Source: an uncultured Verrucomicrobiae bacterium
GTDB lineage: Bacteria; Verrucomicrobiota; Verrucomicrobiia; Limisphaerales; UBA1100
Assembly (NCBI GenBank): GCA_937775205.1
Contig: CALKBX010000004.1
Coordinates: 1-64,000 of the forward strand
Direction: 5' to 3'
Length of the DNA: 64,000 bases
Shown here piece after piece: positions 27,592 through 35,459 of the stretch (positions are counted from its first letter, which is position 1; the number at the start of each line of letters is the position of its first letter). The notes below the pieces were generated by a model. It ran no database searches. It was not told where the DNA came from and worked only from the letters and a program-made list of their open reading frames with translations. The translations under genes were made by a program, and so were the position numbers.

Positions 27592-28473
27592 ATGAAGAAA
27601 TGGATTCCGATAATGGCCACTCTGCTGATTGCAGGCGTGTGTTTCACTTGGACCGCACGGTCCAACGACGACGACAAACGGCGCGATGGCGACAAGCCCC
27701 GTGAAGGTCAACGCGGCAAACCGCGCGAACGCGATCGTGACCGACCCGGAGACCAACGTGAACACCGTGAACGCGATGATCAAAAAACTGAGCGGGAAGA
27801 AGATCACAAAATACGGCAATTCATTGAACAAGCCGAACGCAAAATCAATGAACTACGCAAACAAGGCAAACACGAAGAAGCCGAAAAATTGCTTCGCCAC
27901 GTGAAAGCCGAAATGGCCAAACGCCACGAGCACGGCGAACGCCGCGAACGGGAACAAGACCAGGAAGTGCGCAAGTTCATCGAGCAAGCCGAACGCACAA
28001 TCAATCAACTTCGCAAAGAAGGCAAACACGAAGAAGCCGAAAAATTGCTTCGCCACGTGAAAGCCGAAATGGCCAAGCGCCACGAGCACGGCGAAGGCCG
28101 CGAGCGGGAACGTGAACACGGCGAACGTGAACACGGCGAACGTGAACACGGCGAACGTGAACACGGCGAACGCGAAGGCGGCAACGAAGCCCGAATGAAA
28201 CACATCGGCGCAGCCATCGAACATCTGCAAGCCGCCGGAATGCGCGATTGGGCCGAGGAACTGGCCGCTCACGCCCGACGGATGAATAAAGGCGAACGCG
28301 AAGGCCACACCCGCGAAGCACGTGAGGATCGCGAGGAGCCCGGCCACCGCCACGAAAATCGCGAGCACGGCGAGGACGAAGGAAACGGCGACATCAATCA
28401 ATTGCGCCGCGAAATGAATGAAATGCGAAACGCCCTGCGCGAGATACAAAAACATTTGGAGAAACGCCGCTAG
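27592..28473 (+). CDS. Secreted, highly charged repeat protein (Glu/Arg/His-rich)
   Basis: 293 residues with a signal peptide (first ~23). The mature part is extremely rich in E, R, K, H and D with almost no hydrophobics except in helical repeats. Two ~50-residue repeats (~71-120 and ~123-172) share IEQAERxINxLRK.GKHEEAEKLLRHVKAEMAKRHEHGE. Then four identical EREHG units and a last helix near 270-290 follow. It resembles short helical periplasmic proteins; an intrinsically disordered or metal-binding (His/Glu) role can only be guessed. It is followed by a strong terminator. Confidence 0.75.
   Translation: MKKWIPIMATLLIAGVCFTWTARSNDDDKRRDGDKPREGQRGKPRERDRDRPGDQREHRERDDQKTEREEDHKIRQFIEQAERKINELRKQGKHEEAEKLLRHVKAEMAKRHEHGERREREQDQEVRKFIEQAERTINQLRKEGKHEEAEKLLRHVKAEMAKRHEHGEGREREREHGEREHGEREHGEREHGEREGGNEARMKHIGAAIEHLQAAGMRDWAEELAAHARRMNKGEREGHTREAREDREEPGHRHENREHGEDEGNGDINQLRREMNEMRNALREIQKHLEKRR
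28111..28170 (+). repeat. Four exact 15-bp tandem repeats (CGTGAACACGGCGAA)
   Basis: Four back-to-back identical units within the charged-protein gene; they encode the EHGER repeats. A larger two-copy repeat of ~150 bp also lies at about 27804-27955 and 27960-28110, differing at scattered bases. Confidence 0.9.
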
Positions 28474-28494
28474 ACAAATCTCCACCCCCCCCTG

Positions 28495-28524
28495 AAAAAG
28501 CCGTCCGCGAGGGCGGCTTTTTTT
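28495..28524 (+). terminator. Rho-independent terminator (probably bidirectional)
   Basis: Stem AAAAAGCCGTCC / GGGCGGCTTTTT with a 4-base loop, 12 pairs including one G-T, then a T-run to 28524. It lies between the charged-protein gene and the convergent membrane-protein gene at 28529. On the minus strand it also ends in a T-run (five), so it can serve both genes. Confidence 0.9.
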
Positions 28525-28528
28525 GTGC

Positions 28529-29080
28529 TTACTTGAAAACCGTCAGACCCAGCACCATCAAGAGCACGGCAAAAGCCAGCCGCACGCCGCACATCATTTT
28601 GAAGCGCTGTTCGCTGGCGGTTGCCCAGTCGAGAATATCGCGCATACGCCACGGTGCCACGGTGAACCACATCGCCTTCACCACCAACGCGTAGGCGAGC
28701 ACCACCAACACGAGGCGCCAATCGCTTTCGTGCCAGCGGGCGGTGTCCACAATGAGCTTGGCAAGCATCAGCAGCACCACCGCCAAGCCGCGAACGGCAA
28801 GGAAGTCTTTCAGGAAAAAACACGCACCCACGCCGGTGGCCACGATGAAGACTTTGAAGTGCATCCGGAATCTTTCAAAATCCGCCAGCGTCTCGCCGCT
28901 GAGCACCCAGAGAAACCACGCCATGCCCACGAGCGTGAGCGTCCAGCCGGCGGTTTCGTTTCGCGGGAATTTTTTCATCCAATCCATCGCGCCCTCCGTT
29001 TTGGCCAAGCCCCAAACGGCCGTCAGCACCATGATCGCGCCGAGCGCGAGGGACAAATTGGCGAGAGAAATTTCAGGCAT
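28529..29080 (-). CDS. Hypothetical multi-pass membrane protein
   Basis: 183 residues with about five hydrophobic segments (near 9-25, 46-60, 76-92, 97-110, 125-140 and a last one at 164-181). No catalytic motif. No family name recognised with confidence. The start codon lies 1 base downstream of the miaB stop (29082), so it is likely co-transcribed and coupled. Ends at a shared terminator. Confidence 0.65.
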   Translation of the reverse strand: MPEISLANLSLALGAIMVLTAVWGLAKTEGAMDWMKKFPRNETAGWTLTLVGMAWFLWVLSGETLADFERFRMHFKVFIVATGVGACFFLKDFLAVRGLAVVLLMLAKLIVDTARWHESDWRLVLVVLAYALVVKAMWFTVAPWRMRDILDWATASEQRFKMMCGVRLAFAVLLMVLGLTVFK

Positions 29081-29081
29081 T

Positions 29082-30440
29082 TCAGTTCAGATTCAAAATG
29101 GCGGGGTCGCCGTACAAAGTCGTTTTGGTGGCATCGGCAATTTGCACGTCCATCACTTGGCCGATGAATCGTTCGCCGCCCTCGAAGACTACAATTTTGT
29201 TGCAACGCGTACGGCCTTCGAGCCGCGCGGCGTTCCGGCGACTGGGGCCTTCCACCAGAATTTCCATTTGGCGGCCGATGTATTCTTTCAGCTTGCGCAC
29301 GCGAATGACGTCCACCGCCTCGAGCAAACGCGCGTGGCGTTCCTCGATGAGCGACTCGGGCAATTGATCCGGCATCGCGGCCGCCGGCGTGTCGCGGCGT
29401 TGGCTGTACTTAAAAAGAAACGCGTTGTCGAATTCCACTTCGGCGCAAAGGCTCAGTGTTTCGTCGAAGTCCGCTTCGGTTTCGCCTGGGAAACCCACGA
29501 TGATGTCGGTGCCGATTCCCATCTCAGAATCAGCGGCACGCAGTTTGCCGACCAAATCCACAAACCGCTCGCGGGTGTAGCCGCGATGCATCAGCTTGAG
29601 CATTCGATCACTGCCGCTTTGCACGGGGAGATGCGCGTTCTCAACGAGCTTGGGCAAGCGCGCGTACGCCTCCACCAAATCATCGCCGTAACCTTTGGGA
29701 TGCGGCGAGGTGAACCGAATGCGCTCGAGGCCTTCGATTTCGTGCACGGCTTCGATGAGTTGCACGAAGGCGCTCTTGCCATCGCGCACGCCGATTTCGC
29801 GCTTGCCGTAGCTGTTGACGATTTGGCCGAGCAGCGTGATTTCTCGCACGCCACCAGCCACCAACTCGCGGCACTCGGCGACAATATCCTCAATGCTCCG
29901 GCACCGCTCGCGCCCGCGCGTGTACGGCACAATGCAAAACGTGCAAAACTGATTGCACCCCTGCATGATGCTCACGAAGGCGGTAACCGCCTTTGCTTCG
30001 CTGGCGCCGAGGGAGAGATGCTCGCGGATGGTGGCCTCGCTGCCGGTTTCTTCGGCGGTGTCCACCACTTTATCGCGCCGTCCGCCGAGAAGATCATCGA
30101 GGTATTCGCCCGCGCGATGAAATTTTTGCGTGCCCAACACGAGATCCACATCGGGCAATTGATCAATCAACTCCTGCCCGCGGCTCTGCGCCATGCAACC
30201 CATGAAACCGAGCACGGCATCGGGATTGTGTTTACGCGTTTGGCCGATGAGCGTTTGCATTTTGTTCAGCGCCTTTTGCTCGGCGGCATCGCGCACGCTG
30301 CAGGTGTTAAGCAAAATAACATCAGCATCCGCCTCCTCCGGTGCGACGACATAGCCCTTCGCCACGAGCTGCGCGGCGACGGCCTCGCTGTCGCGCTCGT
30401 TCATTTGACACCCATAAGTTTTGATGAAAACACTCGGCAT
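29082..30440 (-). CDS. miaB: tRNA-2-methylthio-N6-dimethylallyladenosine synthase
   Basis: 452 residues from the ATG at 30440 (MPSVFIKTYGCQMNERDSEA); the ORF could be opened 31 codons upstream, but this start fits the family. It adds a methylthio group at C2 of i6A37 in tRNAs reading U-starting codons. N-terminal UPF0004 domain with Cys residues in YGCQMN, NTCSVRD and FMGCMAQS. The radical-SAM motif CNQFCTFCIVPYTRGRE binds the 4Fe-4S cluster with SAM. A C-terminal TRAM domain (LVEGPSRRN...FIGQVMDVQI) follows. It is divergent from the symporter pair, with a palindromic repeat between. Confidence 0.95.
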   Translation of the reverse strand: MPSVFIKTYGCQMNERDSEAVAAQLVAKGYVVAPEEADADVILLNTCSVRDAAEQKALNKMQTLIGQTRKHNPDAVLGFMGCMAQSRGQELIDQLPDVDLVLGTQKFHRAGEYLDDLLGGRRDKVVDTAEETGSEATIREHLSLGASEAKAVTAFVSIMQGCNQFCTFCIVPYTRGRERCRSIEDIVAECRELVAGGVREITLLGQIVNSYGKREIGVRDGKSAFVQLIEAVHEIEGLERIRFTSPHPKGYGDDLVEAYARLPKLVENAHLPVQSGSDRMLKLMHRGYTRERFVDLVGKLRAADSEMGIGTDIIVGFPGETEADFDETLSLCAEVEFDNAFLFKYSQRRDTPAAAMPDQLPESLIEERHARLLEAVDVIRVRKLKEYIGRQMEILVEGPSRRNAARLEGRTRCNKIVVFEGGERFIGQVMDVQIADATKTTLYGDPAILNLN

Positions 30441-30487
30441 ACCGAAACGGCGGACGTTACGCCAGTCGCACAAGAATGGAAAGAGCA

Positions 30488-30549
30488 AACACAGATGCCC
30501 ACGATATTCAGGATAAAACCCCATCCTGAACATCCTGAATATCTGTGTT
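30488..30549. repeat. Palindromic dispersed repeat D, copy 1
   Basis: Arms AACACAGAT..ATATTCAGGAT and ATCCTGAACATCCTGAATATCTGTGTT form a long imperfect hairpin between miaB and the DUF4212 gene. A diverged second copy lies at 48874-48930. The class, with (A)ACACAGAT and TCAGGAT steps, is a known kind of short intergenic repeat in environmental Gram-negative genomes. Confidence 0.8.
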
Positions 30550-30620
30550 CAAAAACCCTATTTCCCGTTGCCTTCAGAAGCCCTCTCTGTTACAACCCCG
30601 CAACGTTTGCGCGACGCGCC

Positions 30621-30926
30621 ATGGCCGACCCCGAATCCTCTCAAAAACGCCGCCGCGATTATTGGCGTGAAAACCTCCGCATCATGGCTTGGCTGCTGGC
30701 GGTGTGGTTTCTCGTCTCCTACGGCTGCGGCATTATATTTGTCGATGTGCTCAATAAGATTTCCCTCGGCGGATTCCAACTTGGTTTCTGGATGGCTCAG
30801 CAAGGCTCCATCTACGTATTCGTTGTACTCATTTTCGTTTACGTCCGTTTGATGAACAAGTTGGACAAAAAATATGGTTTCGACAAAGAGGATGAATCGG
30901 AATCTGACAAAAAGGAGGACGCCTAA
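30621..30926 (+). CDS. DUF4212 small subunit of Na+/solute symporter
   Basis: 101 residues from the ATG at 30621. Two membrane helices (~21-41 and ~56-76), a charged N-terminus and a charged tail DEDESESDKKED-like. Characteristic DUF4212 family: short partner of an SSS-type symporter, where the pair forms a two-subunit acetate/lactate-type transporter. The stop (TAA) is directly followed by the ATG of the large subunit at 30927. A longer + frame running back to 28743 is antisense to miaB and is ignored. Confidence 0.88.
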   Translation: MADPESSQKRRRDYWRENLRIMAWLLAVWFLVSYGCGIIFVDVLNKISLGGFQLGFWMAQQGSIYVFVVLIFVYVRLMNKLDKKYGFDKEDESESDKKEDA

Positions 30927-32840
30927 ATGGACGTCAAGACGTGGACCTACCTCATCGTCGGCATCACCTTCGCGCTGTACATCGGCATCGCGATTTGGAG
31001 TCGCGCGAAATCAACCAGTGAATTTTACGTGGCCGGCGGCGGCGTGAGTCCCCTCGCCAACGGCATGGCCACAGCGGCCGACTGGATGAGCGCGGCGTCC
31101 TTCCTTTCCATGGCCGGCCTCATCGCCTATTCCGGCTACGGCGGCTCGGTGTTTCTCATGGGCTGGACCGGCGGTTATGTTTTGCTCGCGCTGTTGCTCG
31201 CGCCCTATCTCCGCAAGTACGGCAAATTCACCGTGCCCGAATTCATCGGCGAACGCTTCTATTCCAAAACCGCCCGCGTGGTGGCCGTCGTGTGTCTCAT
31301 TCTCGTTTCGGTCACCTACGTCATCGGCCAAATGAAAGGCGTCGGCGTCGTCTTCTCGCGCTTTCTCGAGACCGACTACAACACCGGCCTTTTCATCGGC
31401 ATGAGCATCGTCTTTTTCTACGCCGTCCTCGGCGGTATGAAAGGCATCACCTACACCCAAATCGTCCAATACGTCGTCCTGATTTTCGCGTACACCGTCC
31501 CAGCAATTTTCATCTCACTGCAACTCACCGGAAACCCCATCCCCCAACTCGGCCTCGGTGGGGATGTCGCCGGTGGCACGCCTCTCTTGGCAAAACTCGA
31601 CACCGTCATCCAAGAACTCGGCTTCAACCAATTCACCACCGATGTGATGGGCAGTAAACTAAACATGTTTATGTACACCCTATCGCTCATGATTGGCACC
31701 GCCGGATTGCCGCATGTCATCATCCGATTTTTCACTGTACCCAAAGTCAAAGACGCCCGCCTCTCCGCCGGCTACGCGCTGATCTTCATTGCCATCCTAT
31801 ACACCACCGCCCCAGCCGTCGCCGCCATGGCGCGACTCAACCTCACCCAAACAATTCAGACCGGCAAAGTGGGCGCGCTCGATGGCAATCTCGAATACGA
31901 AAAACGGCCCGACTGGTTTAAGAACTGGGAAAAAACCGGCCTGCTCAAATACCACGATTGGAACGGAGACGGTCGAATTCAGTATTACAATGACGGTGGC
32001 TTGGGCGAATCGAAGTTTGCTCTCTTCACCGCCACCGCCCAACTCACCACCGCCGAGAAATCGATGGCCGAGGGCGACACCGATGCCTCGGCCGCCATCG
32101 CCACCGCGCAACATAGCATCACCACCGCCCAAGCCAAAATTGCCGAAGCCAAAACTCACCACGCCAAAACTGAGTTTGCCAGTCACGGCTGGCAAGGCAA
32201 CGAGATGGTGAAGGTGGACAAAGACATCATCGTACTCGCCAACCCCGAAATCGCTAAGCTCCCGAGTTGGGTCATCGCGCTGGTGGTCGCCGGCGGATTG
32301 GCGGCCGCGCTGTCCACCGCCGCCGGACTGTTGCTCGCCATCGCCTCCGCCATTTCACATGATTTGCTAAAAGGAATCATGCGGCCGAACATCACCGAAA
32401 AAGAAGAACTCAAAGCCAGCCGCATCGCCATGATTGGCGCGATTTTGATGGCCGGTTATTTCGGCCTCAACCCGCCCGACTTCGCCGCCGGAACCGTGGC
32501 CATTGCCTTTGGCCTTGCCGCCTCATCCATTTTCCCCGTGCTGATGATGGGCATCTTTTCCAAGCGCATGAACCGCCAGGGCGCAATCGCCGGAATGATC
32601 GCCGGCATTGGCGTCACGCTGCTTTACGTTTTCCAACACAAAGGAATCATGTTCATCCCCGGCACCACGTTCTTGGGCGACATGAAAGAAAATTGGTTCT
32701 TCGGCATCACCCCCAACGCCTTCGGCGCAGTGGGTGCAGCAGTGAATTTCGCTGTCGCCTTTGCGGTTTCAAAAACCGCCGGCCCGCCACCCAAAGAAGT
32801 TCAGGAATTAGTCGAGCGCATCCGCACGCCGGGAGATTAA
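30927..32840 (+). CDS. Sodium:solute symporter large subunit (VC_2705/ActP-like)
   Basis: 637 residues with ~13 membrane helices, typical of SSS transporters. It starts with a GVSPLANGMATAADWMSAASFLSMAG block and later has GGLAAALSTAAGLLLAIASAISHDLL (the Na+-binding region). A long hydrophilic segment at ~320-440 carries DWNGDGRIQYYND, an EF-hand-like calcium loop, and an Ala/Thr-rich helix. The family moves acetate, lactate or other short carboxylates with Na+. Encoded directly after the DUF4212 partner. Convergent with bioA 42 bp away. Confidence 0.88.
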   Translation: MDVKTWTYLIVGITFALYIGIAIWSRAKSTSEFYVAGGGVSPLANGMATAADWMSAASFLSMAGLIAYSGYGGSVFLMGWTGGYVLLALLLAPYLRKYGKFTVPEFIGERFYSKTARVVAVVCLILVSVTYVIGQMKGVGVVFSRFLETDYNTGLFIGMSIVFFYAVLGGMKGITYTQIVQYVVLIFAYTVPAIFISLQLTGNPIPQLGLGGDVAGGTPLLAKLDTVIQELGFNQFTTDVMGSKLNMFMYTLSLMIGTAGLPHVIIRFFTVPKVKDARLSAGYALIFIAILYTTAPAVAAMARLNLTQTIQTGKVGALDGNLEYEKRPDWFKNWEKTGLLKYHDWNGDGRIQYYNDGGLGESKFALFTATAQLTTAEKSMAEGDTDASAAIATAQHSITTAQAKIAEAKTHHAKTEFASHGWQGNEMVKVDKDIIVLANPEIAKLPSWVIALVVAGGLAAALSTAAGLLLAIASAISHDLLKGIMRPNITEKEELKASRIAMIGAILMAGYFGLNPPDFAAGTVAIAFGLAASSIFPVLMMGIFSKRMNRQGAIAGMIAGIGVTLLYVFQHKGIMFIPGTTFLGDMKENWFFGITPNAFGAVGAAVNFAVAFAVSKTAGPPPKEVQELVERIRTPGD

Positions 32841-32882
32841 GTGACGGCCGTCCGGGAGTGACGATTTCCACCTCGTCCCACT

Positions 32883-34283
32883 TCAACATCCCGTCTCACC
32901 CAACACCTCCACAATCGATTCCCGCAACGCCTTCACCATCTTCCGCAACTGCAATTGCGTCGTACAATACGGCGGCAACAACGGAATCACATTTCCAATC
33001 GGCCGCGTCAACACGCCCCGCCGCGCCATCGCCTCGCACACGCGAATGCCCGCCCGCGCCTTCAGCGGAAACGCCGCACGCGTGCGCCAGTCGGCCACCA
33101 ACTCCACCCCCGCCACCAATCCCTCCTGCCGCACATCTCCCACCGCCGCCAACGACCACAGCGTTTGCAATTCATCGCGCAATTGTTTTTCCAGCCCCCG
33201 CCGTTTCATTTTGGATTCCGACCCCTGCAAAATATCCAAACTCGCCAAAGCCGCCGCCGCGCCGAGTTGATTGCCCGTGTAACTGTGCCCGTGAAAAAAT
33301 GTTTTGAATTCCTCATACTCGCCGAGGAACGCATCGAACACGGCTTGCGTGGTCAAGGTCGCCGCCATCGGCAGATACCCACCCGTGAGCCCCTTGGCAA
33401 CGCACAGAAAATCCGCCGCCACCTTTTCTTTTTGGCACGCGAACATCGTCCCCGTACGCCCAAACCCGGTCATCACCTCATCGGCAATCAACTGCGCCCC
33501 ACTCGCGCGCACCGCCTCCGCCACGCGCTTCAGCCATCCCTCCGGATGCGCGATCATTCCCGCCGCGCCCTGCACGCGCGGCTCCACCACAAAGGCCGCG
33601 TACTTCCGCTGCTTCAATTTCGCCTCCACTTTGCCCACGCATTCCCAGTTGCATTTGCGAGTCACTCGCGCATCCGCCCGTTCCGGTTTGGCTTGATTGA
33701 AGGGACAACGATAACAATTCGGCGACATCACTTTGTCGCTCTTAAACAAAAGCCCCCCGTACGCTTTGTGAAATAAATCAATGTGCCCCACGCTCACCGC
33801 CCCCACCGTGTCGCCGTGATACGCGCCTTGCAGCGAAAGAAATTTCGGAGCACGCGAACGCCCCGTGCGCCGCGTGAATTCGTATGACATTTTCAAAGCC
33901 ACCTCCAACGCCGTGGAACCATCGTCCGAGAAAAACACCTTCGCCAACTTAGTCCGGGAGGGCGAAGCTCCCGCTGAGCCGCGCCCCGCCTTCACCAACC
34001 GTTCCGCCAACAACGCCGCCGGTTCATTGGCAAAACCGAGTGCCGAAGTATGCGCCACTTTTTTCAACTGCCGCTGCAAGGCCGCGTTGAGCTTCGGGTG
34101 ATTGTGCCCGTGCAGATTCGTCCAAATGCTCGCATTAGCATCCAGAAATTTTTTGCCGCGCACATCCTCCAACACCGCCCCCTTCCCGCGCGCCAAAACG
34201 ATGGGTTCGCGCCGCGCCCAATCGCGCATTTGCGTGAAGGGATGCCACACATATTTTTGGTCCAGCCGTGCCAGTTTATGCAT
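32883..34283 (-). CDS. bioA: Adenosylmethionine-8-amino-7-oxononanoate aminotransferase
   Basis: 466 residues from the ATG at 34283. Transfers the amino group of SAM to KAPA to make DAPA in biotin synthesis. The family start YVWHPFTQM, the SDDGSTALEVALKM block, YHGDTVGAVSVG, DEVMTGFGRTG and KGLTGGYLPMAAT (with the PLP lysine) are all visible. A 12-residue stretch at ~100-111 (GRGSAGASPSRT) is not expected and is coded by a REP-like palindrome; it lies between two helices and keeps the frame. Start overlaps the bioF stop by 8 bases, so translation is coupled. Confidence 0.93.
   Translation of the reverse strand: MHKLARLDQKYVWHPFTQMRDWARREPIVLARGKGAVLEDVRGKKFLDANASIWTNLHGHNHPKLNAALQRQLKKVAHTSALGFANEPAALLAERLVKAGRGSAGASPSRTKLAKVFFSDDGSTALEVALKMSYEFTRRTGRSRAPKFLSLQGAYHGDTVGAVSVGHIDLFHKAYGGLLFKSDKVMSPNCYRCPFNQAKPERADARVTRKCNWECVGKVEAKLKQRKYAAFVVEPRVQGAAGMIAHPEGWLKRVAEAVRASGAQLIADEVMTGFGRTGTMFACQKEKVAADFLCVAKGLTGGYLPMAATLTTQAVFDAFLGEYEEFKTFFHGHSYTGNQLGAAAALASLDILQGSESKMKRRGLEKQLRDELQTLWSLAAVGDVRQEGLVAGVELVADWRTRAAFPLKARAGIRVCEAMARRGVLTRPIGNVIPLLPPYCTTQLQLRKMVKALRESIVEVLGETGC
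33952..33990. repeat. REP-like palindrome inside bioA
   Basis: Sequence GGGAGGGCGAAGCTCCCGCTGAGCCGCGCC; arms GGGAG and CTCCC flank 7 bases, followed by a GCTGAGCCGCG tail. This class of short dispersed palindrome is common in Verrucomicrobial and Planctomycete intergenic DNA. Here it sits within a gene and is translated. Confidence 0.75.
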
Positions 34284-35457
34284 CACCTTTTTCCTCCCCT
34301 AAAGTCTCCAATAATTTTTTGATGTCATCGGCTGAATGCGCCGCGCTCACCGTAATCCTCAAACGCGCTTCGCCACGCGCCACGGTCGGATACCGAATGG
34401 CCGGCACGAACACTCCCGCTTCCAGCAACCGCTCCGACAACACAACCGCATCGGCCTCGGCGCCCAACCTCAAAGGCAAAATCGCGCTTTGCACTACAGG
34501 CAGTTTCCAGCCGCGCGCGATGAGGCCGTTTTTCAATTGATCTACCAAACTCCACAAACGCGTGCGGCGTTCTTCGCCTTCCGCTGATTCCACCACTTCA
34601 ATCCCCGCCCGCGCAGCCGCCGCCTGAGCAGGCATTGGCGCGGTGGAAAACACAAAACTCCGCGCGCGATGCCGCAGCAAATCTATCAACTCATTCGAGC
34701 CACAAATGTAACCGCCCGACGCGCCGAGCGCTTTGCCGAGTGTGCCCATCTGCACTTCCACGCGATGGGCCACGCCAAATTCCTCCGCCACGCCCCGCCG
34801 CCCTTCGCCGTACAAACCCGTCGCGTGCGCTTCATCGAGCATCAACCACGCGCCGTGTTGCTCCTTCAATTCCACCAAATTCAGCAAAGGTGCAAGGTCG
34901 CCGTCCATTGAGTACACACTCTCCGCCACCACCAACGTGCGACCGCCCCGCCCCGCCGCCCATTCGAGAAGGCGCGCGAGATCGGCGAGGTCGTTGTGTT
35001 TGCACACGCGCAATTTCGCGCCCGAAAGTTTGGCGGCATCCACGAGACTCGCGTGCACTAATTTATCGAGCACCACCACATCGCCTTGGCCGACCAACGC
35101 CGGAATCGTTCCGAGCGCCGACGCATAGCCGGAAGAAAACGTCAGCGCGGCCTCGGTCCCTTTGAACATCGCCAATGCGTTTTCTAATTCGTGATGCGGC
35201 GACTGCGAGCCGCTAATGAGCCGCGCCGCGCCCGCGCCCGCGCCAAATTTTCCGATCGCCGCCGTGGCCGCCTCTTTCAATGCTGGATGATTGGCGAGCC
35301 CCAAATAGTCATTGGCAGAAAAATTCAACACCTCGCGGCCCTCCAGCCGAACCCTCGGGCCCTGTGGCGAACCCATTTCGCGCACAGCACGGCGTAAATT
35401 TGCCGAATCAATTCCGGCTAATTCGCCCGCCATCTCGTCTTCAAAAGAAAAAGCCAT
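34276..35457 (-). CDS. bioF: 8-amino-7-oxononanoate synthase
   Basis: 393 residues from the ATG at 35457 (MAFSFEDEMAGELAGI). PLP-dependent alpha-oxoamine synthase joining pimeloyl-ACP/CoA and alanine. Seen: RVRLEGREVLNFSANDYLGLA, GAGAARLISGSQSPHHELE, LTFSSGYASALGTI, LMLDEAHATGLYGEGRRG, and GTLGKALGASGGYICGS (PLP Lys). The C-terminal RLRITVSAAHSADDI is standard. The protein begins 3 bp after the end of the upstream amidohydrolase gene and overlaps bioA. The rest of the biotin pathway is not in the window. Confidence 0.95.
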   Translation of the reverse strand: MAFSFEDEMAGELAGIDSANLRRAVREMGSPQGPRVRLEGREVLNFSANDYLGLANHPALKEAATAAIGKFGAGAGAARLISGSQSPHHELENALAMFKGTEAALTFSSGYASALGTIPALVGQGDVVVLDKLVHASLVDAAKLSGAKLRVCKHNDLADLARLLEWAAGRGGRTLVVAESVYSMDGDLAPLLNLVELKEQHGAWLMLDEAHATGLYGEGRRGVAEEFGVAHRVEVQMGTLGKALGASGGYICGSNELIDLLRHRARSFVFSTAPMPAQAAAARAGIEVVESAEGEERRTRLWSLVDQLKNGLIARGWKLPVVQSAILPLRLGAEADAVVLSERLLEAGVFVPAIRYPTVARGEARLRITVSAAHSADDIKKLLETLGEEKGDA

Positions 35458-35459
35458 CG

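Noticed and set aside
28743..30620. Long open frame on the + strand leading into the DUF4212 gene
   Set aside because: It is antisense to the well-supported miaB and the membrane-protein gene; only the part from 30621 matches a real family.
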